The notes beneath the pieces are model-generated. The model had not been told where the DNA came from and did not search any database. It was given only the letters and a program-made list of their open reading frames with translations. A DNA stretch of 15,107 nucleotides from Bacillota bacterium (GTDB lineage: Bacteria; Bacillota; Clostridia; Christensenellales; Aristaeellaceae), in NCBI GenBank assembly GCA_023395615.1, contig JAEWYP010000079.1:1-15107 (forward strand), given 5' to 3'. Each line of letters starts with the position of its first letter. The stretch's first letter is position 1. This document shows positions 7,934 through 14,860 of this stretch, piece after piece. Made by a program: the position numbers and the translations under genes.

Positions 7934-8677
7934 ATGGACGCAAAGGAACTGTTGATCGAAATTTGCTGCGGTTCCGCGGAGGACGCGATAGAAGCCGAAA
8001 AGGGCGGCGCGGACCGTGTGGAGCTGAACAGCTGTCTGTTTCACGGCGGGCTTACCCCCACGGTGGGCACGCTGAAAACGGTGAAGCGGTATACGCACAT
8101 TCCGGTCATGGCGATGGCGCGGCCCCGTCAGGGCGGATTTTGCTATACGGACGTTGAGTATGAAACCCTGCTTGCGGATGCCGCGCTGTTGCTGGAAAAC
8201 GGCGCGGACGGGCTGGTGTTCGGCTTTTTACGGGAGGACGGATCGCTGGACTATGCCCGCTGCAAAGAGGTGCTGGCGCTCTGCGGCGGCAAACCGGCTG
8301 TTTTTCACCGCGCGATCGATGTTGTGCCGGACTGGAAACGCACGCTCGGCGGCCTGATCAATCTGGGCTTCACGCGGGTGCTTACCAGCGGGCAGGCGCC
8401 CAACGTGCTGTACGGCATTGATACGCTGCGGGCCATGATGGATTTTGCCGGCGGGGCCATCGAAATACTGCCCGGCGGCGGGGTGAACCAGTGGACTCTC
8501 AAACGGCTGCTGGCGGAAACCGGCGCGACCCAGGTTCACTTCGGGCATACGGTGAACCGTTACGATCATTCCACAGAACATAACCCGGCCATCACCTTCG
8601 GCTCGTCGCTGTCGCCGGAGGAAAACCGCTATTCCGTTACGGATGCGGCCTATATTCAACAGATGAGAAATATCTGA
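7934..8677 (+). CDS. cutC: CutC-family TIM-barrel protein
   Basis: A 247-residue protein matching CutC along its whole length. Family motifs in order: EICCGSAEDA (9-18), GGADRVELN (24-32), MARPRQGGFCY (61-71), FHRAIDVVPD (124-133), LTSGQ (150-154) and LPGGGV (179-184). CutC is traditionally named for copper tolerance in Escherichia coli, but that role is disputed and the fold is that of a barrel enzyme. Here it lies 11 bases after the ROK gene, with AGGAG at 7923-7927 directly behind the ROK stop. Its own stop codon overlaps the ribosome site of the fucosidase. The setting therefore points to a carbohydrate-related role, which is inference. No copper gene is visible in the window. Confidence 0.93.
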   Translation: MDAKELLIEICCGSAEDAIEAEKGGADRVELNSCLFHGGLTPTVGTLKTVKRYTHIPVMAMARPRQGGFCYTDVEYETLLADAALLLENGADGLVFGFLREDGSLDYARCKEVLALCGGKPAVFHRAIDVVPDWKRTLGGLINLGFTRVLTSGQAPNVLYGIDTLRAMMDFAGGAIEILPGGGVNQWTLKRLLAETGATQVHFGHTVNRYDHSTEHNPAITFGSSLSPEENRYSVTDAAYIQQMRNI

Positions 8678-8690
8678 GGAGGTACAACAA

Positions 8691-10031
8691 ATGTCCTCGT
8701 ACAGCACGAAAAAGACCCCCGGCGATACGGCCTGGTTTACCCATGATCGCTTCGGCATGTTTATCCACTGGGGGCTGTACAGCCTGCCCGCGCGCCACGA
8801 GTGGATCAAGACCCAGGAAAAAATACCGGAAGAGCATTACGATCTGTACTTTCGCCACTTCAACCCGGATCTGTTCGACCCCAAAGAATGGGCGCGCCGC
8901 GCCAAAGCGACCGGTATGAAATACGTGGTGCTGACCACCAAGCACCACGAGGGATTCTGCCTTTGGGATAGCGCCTATACGGATTATAAGGCGCCTAATA
9001 CCCCCGCGGGCCGTGACCTGCTGCGGGAATTTGTGGACGCTTTCCGCGCCGAGGGCATCCGGATCGGTTTTTACTATTCGCTGATCGACTGGCACCATCC
9101 GGATTTCCCGATTGATATGCTGCACCCCCGCCGCGACGACCCGGACGCGAAAGCCATCAGCGAAAAACGGGATGTGACTAAATACGCGGAGTACATGCGC
9201 AATCAGGTCACCGAACTGCTTACCAACTACGGCAAGATTGATATTCTCTGGTTTGATTTTTCCTACAGCAACCCCGCGGAGCATCCCATCCCCAAGGATA
9301 AACCGTGGATGCACGGCAAGGGGAAGGACGATTGGGAAGCGGAGAAACTGCTTGCGGTGGCACGCAGCCTGCAACCGCACATCATCATCGATAACCGTAC
9401 CGAGATCGATCAGGATCTGTGGACGCCGGAGCAGTACCAGCCCCTGACCTGGGTACAGCATCCCGAAACGGGCGAGCTGGTTACCTGGGAAGCCTGCCAT
9501 ACTTTTTCCGGCTCATGGGGATATTACCGCGATGAGGCCACCTGGAAATCGCCGGAGATGCTGATCCGGATGCTGGTAAACACCGTTTCACTGGGCGGTA
9601 ACCTGCTGATGAACGTTGGCCCCACCGCGCGCGGTTATTTCGACAGCCGCGCCGTAAGCGCCCTGAAGGTGTACGAGGACTGGATGCACTTCAACGCCCG
9701 CTCTATTTACGGCTGCACCATGGCGGAGCCGGAATATCTGGCGGCGCTTCCGCAGGACTGCCGCATGACCCAGTCCGAAGACGGCAAGCGGCTGTACATC
9801 CATTTGTTTGCCTATCCCTACGCGCATCTGCAACTCAAGGGGTTGGCGGGCAAGGTGGAGTATGCGCAGTTTTTGCACGATGGAAGCGAGCTGAAATACA
9901 CCGAAGGCAAAGTGGAGCATTTCAGCTTCGGCACGACCGTATCGGAAGATTTGCTGGTGATTGAGCTTCCGCCGGTGAAACCGGATGTGCTGGTGCCGGT
10001 TATCGAACTTTTTCTGCGAGACGGTCATTAA
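8691..10031 (+). CDS. GH29 alpha-L-fucosidase, cytosolic
   Basis: A 446-residue glycoside hydrolase family 29 enzyme, which hydrolyses terminal alpha-linked L-fucose with retention of configuration. Family signatures: FGMFIHWGLYSLPARHEW (21-38), TTKHHEGFCLWDS (82-94), RIGFYYSLIDWHH (124-136) and ILWFDFSY (175-182), where Asp179 is the expected nucleophile. NVGPTARG near 298-305 is also typical. The acid/base residue cannot be fixed by eye; Glu247 in TWEACH is one candidate. Residues from about 340 form a beta-rich tail. There is no signal peptide, so it acts on imported oligosaccharides, in line with the divergent ABC importer. AGGAGG (8677-8682) overlaps the cutC stop, which implies translational coupling. 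No fucose isomerase, kinase or aldolase gene is in the window. Confidence 0.94.
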   Translation: MSSYSTKKTPGDTAWFTHDRFGMFIHWGLYSLPARHEWIKTQEKIPEEHYDLYFRHFNPDLFDPKEWARRAKATGMKYVVLTTKHHEGFCLWDSAYTDYKAPNTPAGRDLLREFVDAFRAEGIRIGFYYSLIDWHHPDFPIDMLHPRRDDPDAKAISEKRDVTKYAEYMRNQVTELLTNYGKIDILWFDFSYSNPAEHPIPKDKPWMHGKGKDDWEAEKLLAVARSLQPHIIIDNRTEIDQDLWTPEQYQPLTWVQHPETGELVTWEACHTFSGSWGYYRDEATWKSPEMLIRMLVNTVSLGGNLLMNVGPTARGYFDSRAVSALKVYEDWMHFNARSIYGCTMAEPEYLAALPQDCRMTQSEDGKRLYIHLFAYPYAHLQLKGLAGKVEYAQFLHDGSELKYTEGKVEHFSFGTTVSEDLLVIELPPVKPDVLVPVIELFLRDGH

Positions 10032-10185
10032 TCCGCTTTGCGGATAACGAGGCGGCGCATCCCGACGGATTTTTCTGCCGGAAGACGCCGCTGTTTTGTA
10101 ATATGAATGGCTGCGGGGCATACCCAATATGAACCGTTGTCTTACTTCGCGCCGTATCAACAGGACCAGCCCCATTTCTGCGCGC

Positions 10186-10210
10186 CCTGCCTCCGGGCAG
10201 GCAGTTTTCT
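10186..10210 (+). terminator. Terminator of the ROK-cutC-fucosidase operon
   Basis: CCTGCC (10186-10191) pairs with GGCAGG (10196-10201) around a TCCG tetraloop, followed by CAGTTTTCT. The T run is on the rightward side, so it ends the fucosidase transcript just before the opposing LysR stop codon at 10209. Confidence 0.65.
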
Positions 10211-11159
10211 AGAACGAAAGCGGCGCTTTCGCGGCCATTTCGATATAAGCCTTCACCGCGCGCGTCTGGTAGTTGTTCTGTCGGCTGTAGAGATAGATAT
10301 ATCGCTTTGCCAGATCGTGGTCGAGCTTGTAGAACAGTATTTCTTTGGTGGCGGGCATGTGCTTGACCAGCGTATCGCTTACAAAAGCGCACCCCACGTT
10401 GTTGCAGGCCAGGTGATAGGTGGTCATCTGCTGATCCAGCAAAAACTGAATTTTCGGCTTGAAGCGCGCCCGCTTGAATATTTTGTCTGCGCGGGCGCGC
10501 GTATCGTTGCCTTCTTTGAGCAGCAGAAAATTCTCATTCTGAAACACGTTAAACGGGGCGATTTCCGTATCCTTAAGCAGGTGCCTGTCCTTCTGGATAT
10601 CGGAAGCGTTCAGGCTGAAACCGCCCGCGGTCTGGTTTGCTGCCGACGCCGCAGGCACGGCCAGCAACAGCTCCTCGGCGCAGACAATCTGCTGATTGTA
10701 TATTTTCGTGCTGAGTTCGCAGTTATCGATCAAAAAATCCAGCGTGCCTTCCGCCAGCTCCTTTTCCAGGTGCTGTGTGCTCGCCTCGCAAATCTGGATG
10801 GCAACGCCGGGATACCGTTTGGTAAACCCGGCGATCAGCGCCGGTAAAATGAAAGAGGTAAACAGGGTGGTTCCGCCAACCGACAGATGGCCGATCAGTA
10901 AATCGTTGCTGTCGCTCACGTGGCGGCGGAGCTCCGTTTCGAGCTCCATGATTTTTTCGACATCCGCAATATAGGCTTCTCCGATCTGCGTGAGCGTAAC
11001 CGGTATGGTGCTGCGGTTGAAAATATCGCTTCCGATCCGCTTTTCCGCCCGCTTCACCATGGCGCTCAGCGAAGGCTGGGATATATACAGCTTCTCGGCT
11101 GCTTTGGAGAAGCTCTGTTCCTGATAAACCGCATACACATAACGCATTTCATGGAACAT
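10209..11159 (-). CDS. LysR-family transcriptional regulator
   Basis: A 316-residue LysR-type regulator. The N-terminal winged helix-turn-helix spans about 1-60 (SFSKAAEKLYISQPSLSAMVKRAEKRIG at 16-43, the classic LysR signature with A-A-x-x-L-x-x-S-Q-P-S-L-S), followed by a linker helix. The effector-binding domain starts around 88 (LIGHLSVGGT) and contains the usual second-half motif ACNNVGCAFVSDTLV near 251-265. The ATG at 11159 follows AAGGTGG by about nine bases. It is divergent from the aspartase gene, with a 138-base shared promoter region, so it most likely controls aspA and itself. The effector cannot be read from the sequence. The protein is otherwise complete and of normal length. 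Confidence 0.94.
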   Translation of the reverse strand: MFHEMRYVYAVYQEQSFSKAAEKLYISQPSLSAMVKRAEKRIGSDIFNRSTIPVTLTQIGEAYIADVEKIMELETELRRHVSDSNDLLIGHLSVGGTTLFTSFILPALIAGFTKRYPGVAIQICEASTQHLEKELAEGTLDFLIDNCELSTKIYNQQIVCAEELLLAVPAASAANQTAGGFSLNASDIQKDRHLLKDTEIAPFNVFQNENFLLLKEGNDTRARADKIFKRARFKPKIQFLLDQQMTTYHLACNNVGCAFVSDTLVKHMPATKEILFYKLDHDLAKRYIYLYSRQNNYQTRAVKAYIEMAAKAPLSF

Positions 11160-11174
11160 CCGATATCGCCACCT

Positions 11175-11192
11175 TATAGTGTATTGACTATA
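11175..11192. promoter_or_regulatory. Candidate LysR operator between lysR and aspA
   Basis: TATAGT (11175-11180) and ACTATA (11187-11192) form a perfect 6-bp inverted repeat with a six-base gap, which fits the short interrupted dyads (T-N11-A type) used by LysR regulators. It overlaps the -35 box of the rightward promoter and the start region of the leftward one, as expected for coupled control of both genes. Confidence 0.55.
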
Positions 11193-11211
11193 GTATAAAT
11201 CATATTATATG
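11184..11211 (+). promoter_or_regulatory. Probable promoter of aspA
   Basis: TTGACT (11184-11189) is a near-consensus -35 box; TATATG (11206-11211) lies 16 bases downstream as the best -10. The surrounding AT-rich stretch offers alternative -10 registers, so the exact -10 is uncertain. Confidence 0.5.
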
Positions 11212-11221
11212 TATTTGTAAA
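11192..11221 (-). promoter_or_regulatory. Probable promoter of the LysR gene
   Basis: Read leftward, TTTACA (plus-strand 11216-11221) and TATACT (11192-11197) are 18 bases apart. The -10 box abuts the candidate dyad operator, as expected for negative autoregulation. Confidence 0.5.
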
Positions 11222-11248
11222 TAAAGAGAAGCCACATTACAATAAAAA

Positions 11249-11269
11249 CAGGGAGAGTCGACCTCCCTG
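11249..11269 (+). repeat. Hairpin in the aspA 5' leader
   Basis: CAGGGAG (11249-11255) pairs with CTCCCTG (11263-11269) around the seven-base loop AGTCGAC. It lies in the aspA leader upstream of the ribosome site (AAGGGGCG, near 11282-11289) and does not cover it. Without a T run it is not a terminator; it may protect the mRNA 5' end. Confidence 0.5.
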
Positions 11270-11297
11270 CAACAATCCGAAAAGGGGCGTAACATCA

Positions 11298-12698
11298 ATG
11301 TTGACGCGCGATGACGGGTGGAGAACTGAAAGCGACAGCATCGGCAGTTTACAGGTTCCGGCTGATGCTTTATACGGGGTGCAAACGCTGCGTGCCGTGG
11401 AGAATTTTCCGATCACGGGACAGCGCATACCCGATGAGATGATTGTAAGCCTCGCCTACATCAAAAAGGCGGCGGCCGTTACCAACAGAGCTGCGGGCGA
11501 CCTGCCCGCGTCCATCGCGCAGGCGATTATCACGGCTTGTGACGAGATCATCGCGGGTAAATGGCACGAACAGTTTATCGTGGACGTGATTCAGGGGGGC
11601 GCGGGAACCTCCACCAATATGAACGCCAACGAAGTGATCGCCAACCGCGCCATCGAACTGCTGGGCGGTGTAAAAGGGGATTATTCGCTGGTTCATCCCA
11701 ACGACCATGTGAATATGAGCCAGTCCACCAACGACGTATACCCCACCTGCGGCAGGATGACCGCCATCCGTTTGCTGGGCGGCCTGTACGAGCAGCTCGC
11801 ATTGCTTAAGGATACGCTTTCCCGGCAGGCATGGGCGTTCCACAACGTGATCAAGATTGGCAGAACGCAGTTGCAGGATGCCGTGCCGGTCCGTTTGGGG
11901 CAAACCTTTCATGCCTATGCGAGCTGCATCGAGCGGGATATCACGAGAATTCAAAACGCCGAGGCGGAGATGCATCAGGTCAATCTCGGGGGCACAGCCA
12001 TCGGCACGCACCTGAACGCCGGAAAAGCGTATGTGCAAAACATTGTGCAGAACCTGAGCAGAATCAGCGGCCTGTCGCTTGAACCGGCGCAGGACTGTAT
12101 TGACGCGACGCAGAACGCGGACGGGTATGCCGCGCTGTCCGGTGCATTGAAAGCCCTTGCGGTCAACCTGTCCAAAATCAGCAACGACCTGCGGCTGATG
12201 TCCTCCGGCCCGATCGGGGGGTTTGGCGATATCAGCCTGCCTTCCCGGCAAAACGGTTCCTCTATCATGCCCGGTAAGGTTAACCCCGTGATTCCGGAAG
12301 TGGTGAACCAGATCGCGTTCCTTGTTGTGGGCAACGACGCTACCATCACCATGGCGGCGGAAGCCGGGCAGCTGGAACTGAACGCGTTTGAGCCCGTCCT
12401 CTTCAACCGCCTGTTCGGCTCCATCACCGCCCTGACGCATGGAATACACGTGCTTTCCACCCTGTGCGTTCAGGGGATTACCGCAAACCAGAGCAGATGC
12501 AGGGCGCTTGTGGATAAAAGCTCGGCGCTGGCGACCGTACTTTGCCCCGTGGTTGGCTACACGCGTGCGTCCGCTCTGGCCAAGCGGGCGATTGCCAGCG
12601 GCGACAGTGTGCGGCAGCTGGCGGTGCAGGATCATCTGGTGAATGAGGCGAGCGCGGACGAGTATTTCGACGTCTTCTCCATGACCGGCGAGGCGTAA
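11298..12698 (+). CDS. aspA: Aspartate ammonia-lyase (aspartase)
   Basis: A 466-residue member of the aspartase/fumarase superfamily that converts L-aspartate to fumarate and ammonia, acting as a cytosolic homotetramer. Superfamily motifs: GAGTSTNMNANE (101-112), SQSTNDVYPT (141-150), GRTQLQDAVP (188-197), GGTAIGTHLN (231-240) and the catalytic loop GSSIMPGKVNPVIPEVVNQ (320-338), with the catalytic serine at 321/322. The VIPEVVNQ continuation and the AAEAGQLELNAFEP stretch are aspartase-like rather than fumarase-like, where TQCEA or similar follows. The ATG at 11298 follows a GGGG-type ribosome site. It is divergent from a LysR gene, its probable regulator. A fumarase activity cannot be excluded but is unlikely. 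Confidence 0.92.
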   Translation: MLTRDDGWRTESDSIGSLQVPADALYGVQTLRAVENFPITGQRIPDEMIVSLAYIKKAAAVTNRAAGDLPASIAQAIITACDEIIAGKWHEQFIVDVIQGGAGTSTNMNANEVIANRAIELLGGVKGDYSLVHPNDHVNMSQSTNDVYPTCGRMTAIRLLGGLYEQLALLKDTLSRQAWAFHNVIKIGRTQLQDAVPVRLGQTFHAYASCIERDITRIQNAEAEMHQVNLGGTAIGTHLNAGKAYVQNIVQNLSRISGLSLEPAQDCIDATQNADGYAALSGALKALAVNLSKISNDLRLMSSGPIGGFGDISLPSRQNGSSIMPGKVNPVIPEVVNQIAFLVVGNDATITMAAEAGQLELNAFEPVLFNRLFGSITALTHGIHVLSTLCVQGITANQSRCRALVDKSSALATVLCPVVGYTRASALAKRAIASGDSVRQLAVQDHLVNEASADEYFDVFSMTGEA

Positions 12699-12795
12699 TG
12701 AACGGCGGATAATCTGCAATGATTCATTTTTCGTATGGGATCAGCAGTCGCGCCCCTTTTCAAGCATAGAGCCATTATCCTTTGAGTATGTACAA

Positions 12796-12835
12796 ACAAC
12801 AGCCGGCGTCACTTGGACGTCGGCTGTTGTGATTT
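12796..12835 (+). terminator. Terminator-like hairpin downstream of aspA
   Basis: A 15-bp stem with one G-U pair joins 12796-12810 (ACAACAGCCGGCGTC) and 12816-12830 (GACGTCGGCTGTTGT) with loop ACTTG. The T run behind it is short (GATTTCCC), so termination may be incomplete, but the stem is very stable and sits about 100 bases after the stop codon. Confidence 0.65.
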
Positions 12836-12851
12836 CCCGTGGGTTTCCCCC

Positions 12852-12886
12852 TAAAAATCCGGTTGGTGAATGAGGCGGCCAACCGG
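12852..12886 (-). terminator. Terminator of the small lipoprotein gene
   Basis: CCGGTTGG (12859-12866) pairs with CCAACCGG (12879-12886) around a 12-base loop. On the leftward strand the stem is followed at once by ATTTTTAG, a proper T run. It lies 31 bases past the lipoprotein stop codon at 12918. Confidence 0.8.
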
Positions 12887-12917
12887 CGCTTCCGCGTACA
12901 GGGCCTGTTCGGGGCGT

Positions 12918-13223
12918 TTATTCCTCCCGGTCTTTATGCCCGTGCTTCTTCCGTGAGAGCGCCAGCCCGCCAAAGCCGCTGATAATCGCCATATAATACC
13001 CCAGATCATACCAGAAGCCCACATTGTGAACCTCATAGATATTGATGTTCCTGTTAAACAGTGAGATGATCAGCGTAACGGGCGCAATCCAGCCGTGCCA
13101 TACCCCGGAGAAGAACCCGGCCGGATGTTCCACCGAGTTTGCGCCGTCGCCCGGCGCGCAGGAAGTCATCAGCAGTAAAAGAAGAACCATCATCAGTACA
13201 AGCAGGATTTTTTTCGCTTTCAT
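12918..13223 (-). CDS. Small membrane lipoprotein of unknown function
   Basis: A 101-residue protein. The N-terminus is a lipoprotein signal: KAKK, a leucine/methionine-rich stretch, then MTSC with Cys22 as the lipidated residue. The rest holds two hydrophobic segments, about 41-57 (VWHGWIAPVTLIISLF) and 73-91 (YDLGYYMAIISGFGGLAL), then a charged tail HGHKDREE. The segment between them, NINIYEVHNVGFWYDLGY, resembles small uncharacterised proteins I associate with many Bacillota, but I cannot name a family with certainty. The ATG at 13223 has AAAGGA about ten bases upstream. The gene stands alone with its own terminator; nothing around it hints at a function. Confidence 0.8.
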   Translation of the reverse strand: MKAKKILLVLMMVLLLLLMTSCAPGDGANSVEHPAGFFSGVWHGWIAPVTLIISLFNRNINIYEVHNVGFWYDLGYYMAIISGFGGLALSRKKHGHKDREE

Positions 13224-13357
13224 ACATCAGCCATCCTTTCTTTTGTTCGGGAACAGATCGTTCATCAATGTGACCCTGGGATGAAAGACTTTGTAGAATA
13301 TTCCAGTGCAAAGATACACGGTAACAGTGCGTTTCGTCAACCTGTTTTTACGTATTC

Positions 13358-13370
13358 CCGGTTGAACCGG
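13358..13370. promoter_or_regulatory. 13-bp palindrome upstream of the sugar kinase
   Basis: CCGGTT and AACCGG are separated by a single G, followed by TTTT. It lies about 85 bases before the -35 box of the sugar kinase promoter, in the shared upstream region of two divergent genes. It could be an operator; nothing else supports that. Confidence 0.3.
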
Positions 13371-13452
13371 TTTTGCATAGAAGATTCATCATAGTTTTCC
13401 TTGCGTTTTTTAGGAAACCGTTCTGCCGTAGGCACGCGTAGCGCTCTTCGCC

Positions 13453-13481
13453 TTGTTTTTAGGGGCGGATTCTGATATGAT
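13453..13481 (+). promoter_or_regulatory. Promoter of the ROK sugar kinase
   Basis: TTGTTT (13453-13458) and TATGAT (13476-13481) are exactly 17 bases apart, and TGA before the -10 makes it an extended -10 promoter. The expected start is near 13488, giving a leader of about 25 bases. Confidence 0.8.
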
Positions 13482-13513
13482 AGCGTCACAATTTGATAAC
13501 GGAGGCTTTATCC

Positions 13514-14389
13514 ATGAGAAAGATCGGCGCTTTGGAAGCCGGTGGAACCAAAATGGTGCTGGGCATTTTTACCGAGACGGGCGAGGAGCTGGAGCGGCTT
13601 ACCCTGCCGACCCTGACCCCGGACGAAACGGTGCCGCCCATGTGTGCTTTTTTTGAGAAACATGCCATCGACGCGCTGGGAATCGGCTCCTTCGGACCGC
13701 TGGAACTGGACCCTGCCGCACCCAATTACGGAAGCATCACCAAAACGCCGAAGCTTGCCTGGCGGGATTATCCGCTGCTAAGCGCACTGCTGAACGGACG
13801 GAAAATCCCCAACGCAATAGATACCGATGTGAACGCGGCGGTACTGGCGGAGGCGGAAATGGGCGCGGCCAGAGGCGTGAGCGACGCGGTATACGTAACC
13901 ATCGGCACCGGTGTGGGCGGAGGCGTGCTGTCCGGCGGCAAACTGGTACACGGGCTGATGCACCCGGAGCTGGGGCATATGCTGCTTCGTCCCCGCGCGG
14001 ACGACCCCATCCCGCATGGCGTTTGCCCATATCACGACGGCTGTCTGGAAGGGCTGGCCGCCGGGCCTGCCATCGGCGCGCGCGTAGGCGGCGACGCCCG
14101 CGATCTGCCGGACGATCACCCCGCGTTTGCCATCGAGGCGGATTATCTGGCGCAGATGTGCATGAACCTGATCCTGACCGTAAGCCCGCGCAAGATTATT
14201 CTGGGTGGCGGGGTAATGCAGCGCAAGGCGCTGTACCCCATGGTGCGCGTCCGTACGCTGGAACTGCTGAACGGTTATGTGCATGTTTCCACGGTGCTGG
14301 AGCATATGGAGGAGCTGATTGTTCCGCCGGAACTGTTCCCGGTCAGCGGGCTGATCGGGGCCTTCCTGCTGGGCAGAGATGCGCAATAA
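13514..14389 (+). CDS. ROK-family fructokinase-type sugar kinase
   Basis: A 291-residue cytosolic ATP-dependent hexose kinase, closest by motif to the fructokinases of the YdhR/GmuE/ScrK group. I start at ATG 13514, eight bases after GGAGG (13501-13505); an in-frame TTG at 13493 lies before that ribosome site. Motifs: ALEAGGTK for phosphate binding (6-13), GIGSFGPLEL (56-65), TKTPKLAW (76-83), DTDVNAA with the catalytic base Asp105 (103-109), VTIGTGVGGGVL (128-139). The structural zinc site is intact: HPELGH (150-155) and CPYHDGC (171-177), giving His155, Cys171, His174 and Cys177. GGGVM (231-235) follows. It has its own promoter and no sugar transporter beside it. Mannose or glucose cannot be excluded as substrates. 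Confidence 0.92.
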   Translation: MRKIGALEAGGTKMVLGIFTETGEELERLTLPTLTPDETVPPMCAFFEKHAIDALGIGSFGPLELDPAAPNYGSITKTPKLAWRDYPLLSALLNGRKIPNAIDTDVNAAVLAEAEMGAARGVSDAVYVTIGTGVGGGVLSGGKLVHGLMHPELGHMLLRPRADDPIPHGVCPYHDGCLEGLAAGPAIGARVGGDARDLPDDHPAFAIEADYLAQMCMNLILTVSPRKIILGGGVMQRKALYPMVRVRTLELLNGYVHVSTVLEHMEELIVPPELFPVSGLIGAFLLGRDAQ

Positions 14390-14425
14390 AGGGTTTCGCA
14401 ACCCTTTAAAATTCTGCTTTTTACG
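14387..14425 (+). terminator. Stop-codon hairpin and T run after the sugar kinase
   Basis: TAAAGGGTT (14387-14395), which begins with the stop codon itself, pairs over 9 bp with AACCCTTTA (14400-14408) around TCGC. A T run (CTTTTTAC) follows about ten bases later. Termination is plausible, although the gap between stem and T run is longer than usual. Confidence 0.5.
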
Positions 14426-14441
14426 CCAATGGGCGCATAGA

Positions 14442-14654
14442 GTTTCGCACCTGCAGGCGCGAGCGGGGGCAGGGAGCCATGCCTGCGGGCATGGGCAGGG
14501 GCTTTCCGCTCGCCCCTGCACCCTTCGGGGCATGCGGTTGGGGTAAGGGGGCGAAAGTCTCCCTCTGGGAGTACTGGAATGTCGTCCGCTGCTACCTACG
14601 GTAGCGCGACCGACGATCCAGTCCATCCTGCGAGGGAGACTTTCGCCCCCCTTA
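14442..14654 (+). repeat. Structured multi-hairpin repeat, left copy
   Basis: Begins GTTTCGCACCTGC. It contains, in order: hairpin 14446-14461 (one mismatch); hairpin 14477-14494 (CCATGCC-TGCG-GGCATGG); hairpin 14495-14519 (GCAGGGGC and GCCCCTGC around a nine-base loop); hairpin 14521-14529 (CCC-TTC-GGG); and a long terminal stem whose outer arms are 14544-14565 and 14632-14654. Inside that stem are ACTGGA/TCCAGT (14573-14578 with 14617-14622) and the central GCTACC-TAC-GGTAGC (14591-14605). A second copy lies at 14861-15066 on the opposite strand, about 91% identical over the first 86 bases by hand count. Confidence 0.85.
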
Positions 14655-14656
14655 GC

Positions 14657-14750
14657 AACAATGTACATGCGGAAGAAAAAACGGGGAAACGAGAGAGAAC
14701 ATTTCGTTCTCCCCACAGTAACAATGTACGTGCGGAGAAAAACAGGGAAA
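14657..14750 (+). repeat. Imperfect direct repeat with AACAATGTACRTGCGGA
   Basis: AACAATGTACATGCGGAAGAAAA starts at 14657 in near-repeat with AACAATGTACGTGCGGAGAAAA at 14720, a spacing of 63 bases; similarity extends to the GGGGAAA/AGGGAAA that follows. Each copy comes right after a hairpin: the long stem ending at 14654, and GAGAAC-ATTTC-GTTCTC at 14695-14711. Confidence 0.65.
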
Positions 14751-14860
14751 TGGAAAATTGTACATACAGATACTAATTCACATGTCGCTATCCTATGGTT
14801 TTTAAAACTTGCCGGGCCGTATTTTTACCCATCGCCTGAATACCAGCAGGCGGGGCGCGG

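Noticed and set aside
8637..9500. Open frame of 287 codons on the minus strand
   Set aside because: It is antisense to the fucosidase, whose GH29 motifs are unmistakable.
10031..10092. Small hairpins after the fucosidase (ATCCGC-TTT-GCGGAT at 10031-10045 and GCGGCG/CGCCGC further on)
   Set aside because: Neither is followed by a T run, and a better terminator exists at 10186-10210.
11370..12719. Open frame of 449 codons on the minus strand
   Set aside because: It is the antisense shadow of the aspartase gene, rich in Arg, His and Gly as expected from GC-rich codon use, with no recognisable domain.
13778..14716. Open frame of 312 codons on the minus strand
   Set aside because: It runs through the structured repeat and then antisense to the sugar kinase; no motif and no ribosome site.
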